Shown here: in pieces, positions 1 through 5,991 of the stretch | Numbering within the stretch: position 1 is the first letter of the stretch | How the letters are laid out: each line of letters starts with the position of its first letter | Assembly (NCBI GenBank): GCA_965613025.1 | Contig: CBFDUE010000116.1 | Coordinates: forward strand, 1 to 5,995 | Length of the DNA stretch: 5,995 bases | Source of the DNA: CAYTXJ01 sp965613025 | GTDB taxonomy: Bacteria; Desulfobacterota; DSM-4660; Desulfatiglandales; JALVMZ01 | Reading direction: 5' to 3' | Notes under the pieces: generated by a model | Seen by the model: only the letters and a program-made list of their open reading frames with translations | What the model was told of the DNA's origin: nothing | The model's database searches: none | Made by a program: the position numbers and the translations under genes

Positions 1-131
1 GCTTTTTGTAAGCTATTCTTTGCCTCTTCTATTGTTTCACCTTGTCCATTAGCTCCGGGAACCTCTGGGCAGATAGCCCAATATCCACCTTCAGGTGCAG
101 GCTCAATAATTGCTGTAAACTCTGCTTTCAT
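1..131 (-). CDS. hicB: HicB-family antitoxin, N-terminal part (runs off the left edge)
   Basis: Partial gene: 43 complete codons are visible, read leftward from an ATG at 131-129, and the 3' end lies outside the window. The peptide begins MKAEFTAIIEPAPEGGYWAI and continues with a CPEVPGANGQGET segment and an IEEAKNSL helix. This is the standard start of the small HicB antitoxin fold (degraded RNase H-like; full proteins are usually about 70 residues). In known HicAB modules HicB binds and blocks the HicA mRNA interferase and represses its own operon. No hicA lies on the 5' side, so if this is a complete type II toxin-antitoxin pair, hicA must follow hicB beyond the left edge; an orphan HicB is also possible. 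The start is supported by a GGAGGG Shine-Dalgarno. Family recognition is firm; antitoxin activity is inferred. Confidence 0.85.
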   Translation of the reverse strand, partial: MKAEFTAIIEPAPEGGYWAICPEVPGANGQGETIEEAKNSLQK

Positions 132-134
132 ATT

Positions 135-140
135 CCCTCC
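135..140 (-). promoter_or_regulatory. Ribosome binding site of hicB
   Basis: On the minus strand GGAGGG lies 3 nt upstream of the ATG at 131-129. It is a strong Shine-Dalgarno, if slightly close, and it fixes the hicB start. Confidence 0.7.
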
Positions 141-143
141 TTT

Positions 144-160
144 TTGGAGTGGCATTCCAA
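144..160. promoter_or_regulatory. 17-bp palindrome in the hicB leader, candidate operator
   Basis: TTGGAGTGGCATTCCAA is an odd-length inverted repeat centred on base 152. Seven of eight symmetric pairs match; only 149/155 (G/T) fails. It lies 3 bp upstream of the hicB Shine-Dalgarno and downstream of the best minus-strand promoter candidate. The centre is too tight for a stable RNA hairpin loop, so a dimeric DNA-binding protein is the better explanation. HicB proteins often repress their own operon, so HicB itself is the natural candidate, but its DNA-binding part is outside the window. The palindrome is read directly; its function is inferred. Confidence 0.5.
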
Positions 161-175
161 CCAGTTAGTATAGGT

Positions 176-204
176 TTCTTACTTTAAATACATTGTGGTG
201 TCAA
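176..204 (-). promoter_or_regulatory. Candidate sigma-70 promoter for hicB
   Basis: Reading the minus strand, a perfect TTGACA -35 hexamer (204-199) is followed after 17 bp by TAAGAA (181-176), which matches the -10 consensus at only 3 of 6 positions. A better -10, TATACT (172-167), is 26 bp from the TTGACA, too far to pair with it, and has no good -35 of its own. Transcription in this direction is expected because hicB is the first gene, but the exact start site is unsure. Confidence 0.35.
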
Positions 205-210
205 TACAAT
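183..210 (+). promoter_or_regulatory. Candidate sigma-70 promoter for the thi4 operon
   Basis: TTTAAA (183-188, 4 of 6 to consensus) is followed after 16 bp by TACAAT (205-210, 5 of 6). Transcription would begin near 217 and give a leader of about 64 nt before thi4. The site overlaps the candidate hicB promoter on the other strand. A weaker alternative is TTGAAA (222-227) with TAAGCT (245-250). No TPP riboswitch signature (CTGAGA box and its partner segments) is visible between here and the start codon. Confidence 0.4.
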
Positions 211-270
211 CCTCTTTTTATTTGAAATTTAAGGATCTTTTTTCTAAGCTACCTCAAATAATGCAATAGA

Positions 271-276
271 GGAGGA
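271..276 (+). promoter_or_regulatory. Ribosome binding site of thi4
   Basis: GGAGGA, with more purines on either side, lies 4 nt before the ATG at 281. It selects this start over the upstream ATG at 261, which meets a stop after one further codon. Confidence 0.65.
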
Positions 277-280
277 GCAG

Positions 281-1078
281 ATGGTGCTTGAAGATATTGC
301 TATTTCCAGATCCATAGTCTCTGTCTATAAGGATAAACTACTGGAATGCATTGAGTTAGATGTGGCATTGGTGGGAGCTGGTCCTTCCAATATGATTGCA
401 GGATATTACTTGGGAAAGAGTGGTATAAAGGCTGCCATATTTGAATCCAGGCTTGCGCCTGGTGGTGGTATGTGGGGAGGGGGGATGATGTTTAATGAGG
501 TGGTGGTTCAGGATGAGGTATTAAACCTAATTGAGGAGTTAGGAATAAGATACAGGGAGGTTCAAGAGGGCTATTATACCATGGACAGTATTGAGGCCAC
601 CTCTACCATAATATCTAAGTGTATTGGTGCAGGAACCCGTATATTCAATCTAATAAAGGTTACTGATGTGGTATTCAGAGAAGAAGATGGTGTAAAAAGG
701 GTGTGTGGCCTTGTGATAAACTGGTCTCCTGTTGAAAGCTTAGGACTCCTGGTGGATCCCATTGCCATAAAGGCCTCATTCGTGGTGGATGGCACAGGGC
801 ATCCAGCAGAGATATGTAATATTGTAGCTAAGAAGATGGATGTAAAGCTGCACACAAAGACAGGTGGTGTGGTGGGAGAGATGTCTATGTGGGCAGAAAG
901 GGGGGAAAACTTTACAGTTACCAATACAAGGGAGGTATTCCCGGGGCTCTATGTGGCAGGAATGGCTGCAAATAATGCATTTGGAGGCCCCAGGATGGGC
1001 CCCATATTTGGGGGGATGCTCTTATCTGGCAAAAAGGTTGCAGATCTTATAGTGGAAAAGCTTAGGAATAAAAGGTGA
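281..1078 (+). CDS. thi4: Thi4-type sulfide-dependent thiazole synthase
   Basis: This 265-residue protein is a full-length Thi4, near the usual size of archaeal and bacterial members. Thi4 builds the ADP-linked thiazole precursor of thiamine from NAD, glycine and a sulfur source. Visible motifs are a Rossmann nucleotide-binding loop VGAGPSN (31-37), the FESR segment with acidic E55, the glycine-rich GGGMWGGGMM block (61-70), VDP (158-160), DGTGH (170-174) and the C-terminal block FPGLYVAGMA with GGPRMGP (235-241), whose R238 is the expected glycine-binding arginine. D159 and H174 match, from memory, the iron ligands of archaeal Thi4. The residue two before D159 is L157, where yeast Thi4 has its suicidal sulfur-donor cysteine (CMDP), so this enzyme should use free sulfide catalytically. 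Thi4 replaces the ThiG/ThiS/ThiO route; none of those genes is here. The gene is first in its operon and overlaps thiE by 4 bp (GTGA). Confidence 0.93.
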   Translation: MVLEDIAISRSIVSVYKDKLLECIELDVALVGAGPSNMIAGYYLGKSGIKAAIFESRLAPGGGMWGGGMMFNEVVVQDEVLNLIEELGIRYREVQEGYYTMDSIEATSTIISKCIGAGTRIFNLIKVTDVVFREEDGVKRVCGLVINWSPVESLGLLVDPIAIKASFVVDGTGHPAEICNIVAKKMDVKLHTKTGGVVGEMSMWAERGENFTVTNTREVFPGLYVAGMAANNAFGGPRMGPIFGGMLLSGKKVADLIVEKLRNKR

Positions 1079-1704
1079 AGCAGATCTTTAAGGAAGATAT
1101 ACTATACTGTTTTACCCCTGGGCCATTTAAAAGGGATAGGGACCCCATAGAGATGGTAGAGGCTCAGCTTAGGGGTGGTGCTGATGTAATACAGTTAAGG
1201 GAAAAGGAGATGTCTAAGAGAGAAAAGATCAATTTTGGCATCAGGGTGCGTGATCTTGTAAAGAGATACAATAGGCTCTTTATTGTAAACGACGATCTTG
1301 ATATTGCACTGATCTTAGATGCAGATGGGCTTCATCTGGGTCAGGATGATATACCCATCAGGTATGCGCGGAAGTGGTTTAAAAAGATAATAGGTATATC
1401 CACACACTCTATCCCTCAGGCAGAAGAGGCCATAAGAGCCGGTGCTGACTATATAGGTATTGGCCCCATATTTTCAACCTATACAAAGGAAAATCCAGAT
1501 CCTTTGGTGGGTCTGGATATATTAAGAGAGCTAAATAGACTATCAGCAATTCCTTTTGTGGCAATTGGTGGAATAACAGAGGATAATCTTTCAGATATAA
1601 TAGATACAGGGTGTAGAAGGGTTGCAATCATATCTGACATATTAACTGCCTCAGATATTGAACTTAAAACAAAAAGAATAAAACAGATACTTAAAAGTAA
1701 ATAA
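1075..1704 (+). CDS. thiE: Thiamine phosphate synthase ThiE
   Basis: This 209-residue TIM-barrel enzyme condenses HMP diphosphate with thiazole phosphate to give thiamine phosphate and PPi in the cytoplasm. The family motifs are all present: QLREK (40-44), VNDD (71-74), DGLHLGQDD (84-92), ISTH (108-111), GADYIGIGPIFSTYTK (123-138), VGL (145-147), AIGGI (163-167) and the phosphate-binding AIISDI (184-189). The expected active-site residues R42, K44, N72, D73, D92, S109, T135, T137 and K138 are therefore intact. The start is GTG at 1075, inside the thi4 stop (GTGA overlap), with AGGA at 1064-1067 as Shine-Dalgarno; this suggests translational coupling to thi4. It is a stand-alone ThiE, not fused to ThiD or ThiN. 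The 3' end overlaps the next gene by 1 bp. Confidence 0.95.
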   Translation: MKQIFKEDILYCFTPGPFKRDRDPIEMVEAQLRGGADVIQLREKEMSKREKINFGIRVRDLVKRYNRLFIVNDDLDIALILDADGLHLGQDDIPIRYARKWFKKIIGISTHSIPQAEEAIRAGADYIGIGPIFSTYTKENPDPLVGLDILRELNRLSAIPFVAIGGITEDNLSDIIDTGCRRVAIISDILTASDIELKTKRIKQILKSK

Positions 1705-2741
1705 TGCAAGAAGATCAAAAAGACATAGAAAAACAGGATATATGGATGGAATATCCCTTTTCCAAATCCTGCTCAATTGCTGAGCGTTACAAAAGATTAA
1801 TGGATCTGATACATACCGAGGATTCCCTTGCCATAATCATAAATGCTGATCCTGATAGCCTTGCAAGTGCACTCGCCCTAAGGAGGCTTTTTTGGAGAAG
1901 GGCAAAGAAGATCAATATATTCAGGATTAATGTGGTGAAAAGACCTGATAATCTGGCATTTATAAGATCGTTAAATATAGAAAATCAACATATTAGAAAG
2001 CTAAAGATACACAACTATACCCGTTTTGCCCTGTTGGATTCTCAGCCCCATCACCATGAGACCCTTCGCAGATTCCAATTTGATATTATAATTGACCACC
2101 ATCCCTTTAATAACTCCAGTAAGGCCAGATTCTTAGATATAAGAGAGGAATATGGAGCCACCTCCACCATACTTACCGAATATCTGAGGGCAGCCAAGAT
2201 CAGACCCTCTCCAAGAATTGCCACAGCACTCTTTTATGGAATAAAGACAGATACTGATAACTTTATGAGATCCTCTCTTCCCAATGATATAAATGCATTC
2301 AGGTTTTTATACTCCTTTGCAAATATAAATATCATAAAGAAGATAGAGTCCTCAGAAATTACAAGAGACTCATTAAATATATTTATCAAGGCATTTGAAA
2401 AGGTGAGCTTCCATAAGGATATGGCATTTCTGTATATGGAAGAGGTCCAAAGCCCTGATCACTTAGTTATACTTGCCGATTTTCTCTTAAAGATTGCAGA
2501 GGTAAACTTTACCGTGGTATCTGGAAGGTATGGAAACAGGATTTTGGTGATATTCAGAAATGCGGAATTTAAAAGAAATATGGGTAGATTGGCAGAGAGG
2601 GCATTTGGGAAATTGGGTTCTGCTGGTGGGCATATCAATGCAGCAAGGGCAGAGATAGAGCTTGAAAGGATAAAAGGGGAACTACAAGAGGGGATGGATA
2701 TGGGTGATTTTATATTTAAGAAGATAAAAGAGCATAGATAG
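1704..2741 (+). CDS. DHH/DHHA1-family phosphoesterase
   Basis: The 345-residue protein has the two-domain DHH layout. Motif I is NADPDSLASALAL (47-59) with D49 and D51; motif II is D112 in LLDSQPHHH; motif III is DHHP (131-134); then EEYGATSTI (148-156), a KTDTDNF segment (181-187) offering a further acidic ligand, and a DHHA1 domain with GSAGGH (305-310). These are the metal ligands and substrate loop of NrnA/RecJ-like hydrolases, which cleave phosphodiesters or phosphomonoesters such as nanoRNA and pAp; no membrane segment or nucleic-acid-binding extension is seen, so it is not full RecJ. The histidine found four residues before the first motif I Asp in NrnA-like proteins is I45 here. Start: ATG at 1704 overlaps the thiE stop (TAATG) but lacks a good Shine-Dalgarno; Met15 at 1746 has AGGA at 1735-1738 and is a real alternative. 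The substrate is unknown. It sits between thiE and mgtE in the same operon. Confidence 0.85.
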   Translation: MQEDQKDIEKQDIWMEYPFSKSCSIAERYKRLMDLIHTEDSLAIIINADPDSLASALALRRLFWRRAKKINIFRINVVKRPDNLAFIRSLNIENQHIRKLKIHNYTRFALLDSQPHHHETLRRFQFDIIIDHHPFNNSSKARFLDIREEYGATSTILTEYLRAAKIRPSPRIATALFYGIKTDTDNFMRSSLPNDINAFRFLYSFANINIIKKIESSEITRDSLNIFIKAFEKVSFHKDMAFLYMEEVQSPDHLVILADFLLKIAEVNFTVVSGRYGNRILVIFRNAEFKRNMGRLAERAFGKLGSAGGHINAARAEIELERIKGELQEGMDMGDFIFKKIKEHR

Positions 2742-2751
2742 GATAAAGAGG

Positions 2752-4116
2752 ATGCGTGGAGATTCCATAAAAAAATTGGATCAAGAGCTCATTGATAGGA
2801 TAAAAGAGCTCATTGAAAGAAAAGATAAAAAGGCACTTAAAGAGATAATTGATTGTATGAGGCCTGCTGATCTTGCTGATCTGATTGAACACTTAGATAG
2901 TGATGAAAGATTTTTTATTTTTGACCTCCTTGAGCCAAAAGGGGCTGGAAAGGTGCTTGTGGAGATGGAATCCCCTATCCAAGAAGACATATTGAATCTC
3001 TTGGATATACAATATCTTTCAAGACTGATTGAAGGGCTTGAATCCGATGAGGCAGCAGATATTGTGGGAGATCTGTCTCCAGAGAAGGCCAAAGAGGTTA
3101 TTGACTCAGTTGAAGAGGAACTCTCTGAAGATCTAAAAAAGCTCCTTCCCTATCCAGAAGATACCGCTGGCGGCCTGATGGCCCTTGAATATGTTGCGGT
3201 AAGGGAAGATGCCACAGTGCAGGATGCCATAGAAAAGATAAGGGAGATGCATAAGGATGTAAAAAACGTATATTATCTTTTTGTAGTAGATAGCGACGAT
3301 AAACTGGTAGGTGTGGTATCTTTGAAGGATCTGGTGGTGGAGCCTCCAGACAGAAAGATAAAAGAGATAATGAACCCTGATGTAATATCAGTGAGGGTGG
3401 ATACAGATCAGGAAGAGATCTATCATATTGTTAAGAAATACAACCTTGTTGCCATCCCTGTTGTAGATGAAAAGGGGAGATTGGTCGGCAGAATCACACA
3501 CGATGATGTGATAGATGTAATTGAGAAGGAGACAGATGAAGATATCAACCTTATGGCAGGAATTATCAATCAGGAAATTGCTGAAGACTCTCCACTAAAG
3601 ATATCAAAGGCAAGGCTTCCGTGGCTTATGGGTGCACTCTTTGGTGAAATAGTTGCTGCCTTTGTAATCAGTAGGTTTGAATCGTCTCTCAATCGTATTA
3701 TCGCACTTTCTTTCTTTATCCCGGTTATAATGGCAATGGGAGGAGCCACAGGCAACCAGGCAGCCACTATTGTGGTAAGGGGGCTTGCAACAGGAGATAT
3801 AACGCTTTTAGGGATAGGCAAGAGGGTCTGGCTGGAGATTAGGGCCTCCATACTCAATGGAATAATATGTGGTATCATACTTGGGTTTGTTGTATCCATC
3901 TGGTTAAAGGATCCAAAACTGGGTTCCATTGTGGCATTTATCCTTGTTGTCATCATCTTTAATGCAGGGTTTATAGGCACTCTGCTTCCCCTTGTTCTAA
4001 AAAGGCTAAATATTGACCCTGCCCTTGCAGTTGGGCCCTTTATTGCAACCTCAAATGATATTCTTGGGCTATTTATCTATCTGGGCTCCATCACACTGTT
4101 TATGTCTATATCATAA
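2752..4116 (+). CDS. mgtE: Magnesium transporter MgtE
   Basis: This 454-residue protein is a full-length MgtE, a homodimeric inner-membrane Mg2+ channel gated by its own cytoplasmic Mg2+ sensor. In order: an acidic, helical MgtE N domain (about 15-130, with MRPADLADLIEHL and LSPEKAKEVI repeats); a paired CBS module (about 137-200 and 205-260, with LPYPEDTAGGLM at the linker and VVSLKDL and RITHDDVIDV as CBS ends); a plug-like helix; then five membrane segments near 289-306, 316-333, 361-385, 391-413 and 425-450. The pore region shows MGGATGNQA (329-337). D436 in SNDILGLF matches the selectivity aspartate of the family. The start ATG is preceded by AGGA at 2740-2743, and the 10-bp gap to the DHH gene implies co-transcription. 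That gap leaves no room for an M-box. The last 40 bp overlap the convergent kinase gene. Confidence 0.95.
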   Translation: MRGDSIKKLDQELIDRIKELIERKDKKALKEIIDCMRPADLADLIEHLDSDERFFIFDLLEPKGAGKVLVEMESPIQEDILNLLDIQYLSRLIEGLESDEAADIVGDLSPEKAKEVIDSVEEELSEDLKKLLPYPEDTAGGLMALEYVAVREDATVQDAIEKIREMHKDVKNVYYLFVVDSDDKLVGVVSLKDLVVEPPDRKIKEIMNPDVISVRVDTDQEEIYHIVKKYNLVAIPVVDEKGRLVGRITHDDVIDVIEKETDEDINLMAGIINQEIAEDSPLKISKARLPWLMGALFGEIVAAFVISRFESSLNRIIALSFFIPVIMAMGGATGNQAATIVVRGLATGDITLLGIGKRVWLEIRASILNGIICGIILGFVVSIWLKDPKLGSIVAFILVVIIFNAGFIGTLLPLVLKRLNIDPALAVGPFIATSNDILGLFIYLGSITLFMSIS

Positions 4117-5105
4117 AGGAATCTCGTAAAAGGAAGGAGTTTAGGATCATCGATTGTAGAGATAATCTTTAAAAGGCTTTGAAATGCCGGAAATATAAAT
4201 TTTTTAAACTTCTCTTTTCCCTTCTTAAAAGATAGATATGAAAACGCACCCAGGATCTGCATATTTCTCTGTAACATAAGATATGGATAGCTCTTTAAAA
4301 GGGAATCCATATCAAACCTTTTTGTATCTCTTGCCCTTTTCACATAATAAGAGAAAAGCTCTTCCCTCTTGGCTTCACTTAATCCCACATAGGGATCAAT
4401 CTGAAGGGAGGCAAGATCATATCCAGGGGGGCCAAGCCTTGCCGATTGCCAGTCCACCAAGTATATCTTTCCTTTTTTAATTAAGATGTTTCGTGACTGA
4501 AAATCCCTGTGCAAAAATGAGATATTCTTTCTGTCATATGCCATAAGAGATATGTGATCAAATATGGGATCTAAAAAGTTTAGATTTGTTCTAAGAGATA
4601 GAAAATCCGATAGGAATTCCCTTTTAAAATATTCAGATTCAAATCTTCTCATTATATCTGTATCAAAGTATGGAGACTGGTAACACCAGTTAGTGTCAAA
4701 TCCATCTGTTGCCTTTATCTGAATTTCAAGCAATATATCCAATACCCTCTTATATATTGTAAGTGTGTCATTGGGGTATGTCTTTATAAATCTTTCAAGG
4801 CTCATATTTCCCGCATCTTCAAGAATAAAGATGCCTTCAGATAGATCATAGAGATATATGGACGGAAAAGGCAGTCCTTTACCATTTAGGTGTTGCGCTA
4901 TCCTAAGATACGAAAGATTCTCTTTTTTAATGCTTTCAGTTTTAGGAAAATTTTCCATAATTACAAAGGAATCATTCTCCCACAACACCCTATAAAATCT
5001 TCTATCTGAGCCATCACTTTCAATCTCAACTACCCTTATATCTTCAGAGGAGTAATCTTCTGATACTTTTAAAAACCTCTTAATTCCCTTAGACAATCTT
5101 TCCAT
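4077..5105 (-). CDS. APH-fold phosphotransferase, AmgK-like sugar kinase
   Basis: The 342-residue protein has the aminoglycoside phosphotransferase/choline kinase fold of the AmgK group. It shows the glycine-rich entry SDGSDRRFYRV (30-40), the hinge-like ILEDAG (94-99), the catalytic loop LHRDFQSRNIL (198-208) with D201 as base and N206 as metal ligand, and the metal-binding DWQ (218-220) followed by SARLGPPGYDLASL (221-234), a strong hallmark of AmgK-like kinases. AmgK phosphorylates MurNAc and GlcNAc at the anomeric position in cell-wall recycling; the sugar used here is not readable from sequence. The ATG at 5105 overlaps the nucleotidyltransferase stop by 17 bp and has no strong Shine-Dalgarno, so translation may depend on coupling. 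Its last 13 codons run antisense into mgtE. Not an antibiotic resistance gene as far as can be seen. Confidence 0.85.
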   Translation of the reverse strand: MERLSKGIKRFLKVSEDYSSEDIRVVEIESDGSDRRFYRVLWENDSFVIMENFPKTESIKKENLSYLRIAQHLNGKGLPFPSIYLYDLSEGIFILEDAGNMSLERFIKTYPNDTLTIYKRVLDILLEIQIKATDGFDTNWCYQSPYFDTDIMRRFESEYFKREFLSDFLSLRTNLNFLDPIFDHISLMAYDRKNISFLHRDFQSRNILIKKGKIYLVDWQSARLGPPGYDLASLQIDPYVGLSEAKREELFSYYVKRARDTKRFDMDSLLKSYPYLMLQRNMQILGAFSYLSFKKGKEKFKKFIFPAFQSLLKIISTIDDPKLLPFTRFLYDIDINSVMEPR

Positions 5106-5991
5106 ATAGATCGTGTCTTATAAGATTATTATCTGTTATTATACAATCTTTTAGTGTTATTTCTCTTTTTATATGCACCCTCTCCCAGATAATTGAACGT
5201 CCAACACTTACATCTTCCTCTATAGTGCATTCATCTCCAATACATGCCCATTCCTCTATCGTTAAATCAGAACTGATTTTGCATCTTTCTCCTATAAGCA
5301 TCTTTTTTTCATTTAAAAAAAATCTGTTGGCATCAATATATGAATTTATTGTTCCTATATCAAACCAATAATGGCCTTCAGCTGTATATGCCTTAATCTT
5401 TCCTCCCCTCTTTAATATTCCTCTATAACAATCTATTATGCTATAGAATTTCGCTTTCGGTATATATTCTAACGCCTTCGGATCCAATATATGCACACCT
5501 GTAAATGCATAAAGCCCCTTTTTGTGCTCCTTACTTATTTCACGGACATACCCATCTGGATCAATCTCTATCTGATTAAACTTGGGATATCTCTGAATCA
5601 CCATGGTAGCCAATGAATCTGAATGGGAGTGAACTTTAAACACATCTTTAAGATCAATATCTGTAAGGATATCCCCATTTATAACCAGAAACGGCTCATC
5701 ACTAAAGAACCACTCTGCCTTTTTAATTCCCCCACCTGTCCCTAAGATGCTCTCTTCAATACTTATCTCTATCCTGATCCCTTCAATATCAAGCCTCTCT
5801 AAGAAATCTATTAGTTGATCTCTGAGATGATGGCAATTTATTATGACCTCATCAAAGCCGTATCTCTTTATGTACTTAATGTTTCTTAACAAAACAGGGA
5901 TATTGGAAACAGGAACCAGCACCTTTGGCCTCCTTAGGGTAAGGGGTCTAAGCCTCCTTCCATACCCAGCACATAAGAGCATTGCCTTCAT
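5089..5991 (-). CDS. Sugar-1-phosphate nucleotidyltransferase with left-handed beta-helix tail (MurU/GMPP-like)
   Basis: The 300-residue protein begins with the nucleotidyltransferase signature MLLCAGYGRRLRPLT (4-18) and RPKVLVPV (21-28, K23 binding phosphate). It continues with LGTGGG (83-88), the metal-binding NGD (105-107), TGVHILD (164-170) and WFDIGT (209-214, second metal Asp 211). From about 233 it has hexapeptide-like turns (IGERCKI, IGDECTIEEDVSVG) of a left-handed beta-helix, a tail seen in GDP-mannose pyrophosphorylases but absent from the shorter MurU. It should join NTP and a sugar 1-phosphate to form an NDP-sugar and PPi. Next to an AmgK-like kinase it suggests a salvage module for a free sugar (MurNAc, GlcNAc, mannose or a heptose). 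The start matches the family start exactly; a TGA at 5995-5993, 1 nt upstream, could be the end of a preceding gene outside the window. Confidence 0.87.
   Translation of the reverse strand: MKAMLLCAGYGRRLRPLTLRRPKVLVPVSNIPVLLRNIKYIKRYGFDEVIINCHHLRDQLIDFLERLDIEGIRIEISIEESILGTGGGIKKAEWFFSDEPFLVINGDILTDIDLKDVFKVHSHSDSLATMVIQRYPKFNQIEIDPDGYVREISKEHKKGLYAFTGVHILDPKALEYIPKAKFYSIIDCYRGILKRGGKIKAYTAEGHYWFDIGTINSYIDANRFFLNEKKMLIGERCKISSDLTIEEWACIGDECTIEEDVSVGRSIIWERVHIKREITLKDCIITDNNLIRHDLYGKIV

Noticed and set aside
132..280. Possible small gene or structured RNA in the 149-bp spacer
   Set aside because: No reading frame with a start and ribosome site survives; the ATG at 261 stops after CAA. No riboswitch consensus was found by eye. 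Only promoter and palindrome signals remain.
574..924. Antisense open frame inside thi4
   Set aside because: It lies wholly opposite a gene with clear family motifs, and its translation (many Ser, Thr, Pro, Ile) shows no known domain.
864..1052. Out-of-frame plus-strand open frame within thi4
   Set aside because: Shadow of the Thi4 C-terminal glycine- and Met-rich block, with no ribosome site or recognisable motif.
1409..1718. Two antisense open frames opposite the 3' half of thiE
   Set aside because: Both are opposite intact ThiE motifs and have no ribosome site or family similarity.
1704..2741. Full RecJ exonuclease
   Set aside because: At 345 residues it has only the DHH and DHHA1 parts and lacks the extra DNA-binding domains of RecJ.
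2781..3092. Antisense, serine-rich open frame opposite the mgtE N domain
   Set aside because: Low-complexity Ser/Ile composition is what the complement of an acidic Lys/Glu/Asp helix gives.
3570..3980. Antisense open frame opposite MgtE membrane segments
   Set aside because: Its apparent hydrophobic stretches mirror the membrane codons of mgtE; no independent support.
4117..4180. Bidirectional terminator after mgtE
   Set aside because: No GC-rich inverted repeat followed by a T-run (or preceded by an A-run) is visible; the stretch is kinase coding sequence.
4283..4480. Plus-strand open frame inside the minus-strand kinase gene
   Set aside because: No ribosome site or recognisable domain, and it lies across the kinase catalytic loop and DWQ motif.
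4077..5105. Aminoglycoside resistance gene
   Set aside because: It has the APH fold, but the LGPPGYDLASL segment and the nucleotidyltransferase partner point to a sugar kinase of the AmgK type.
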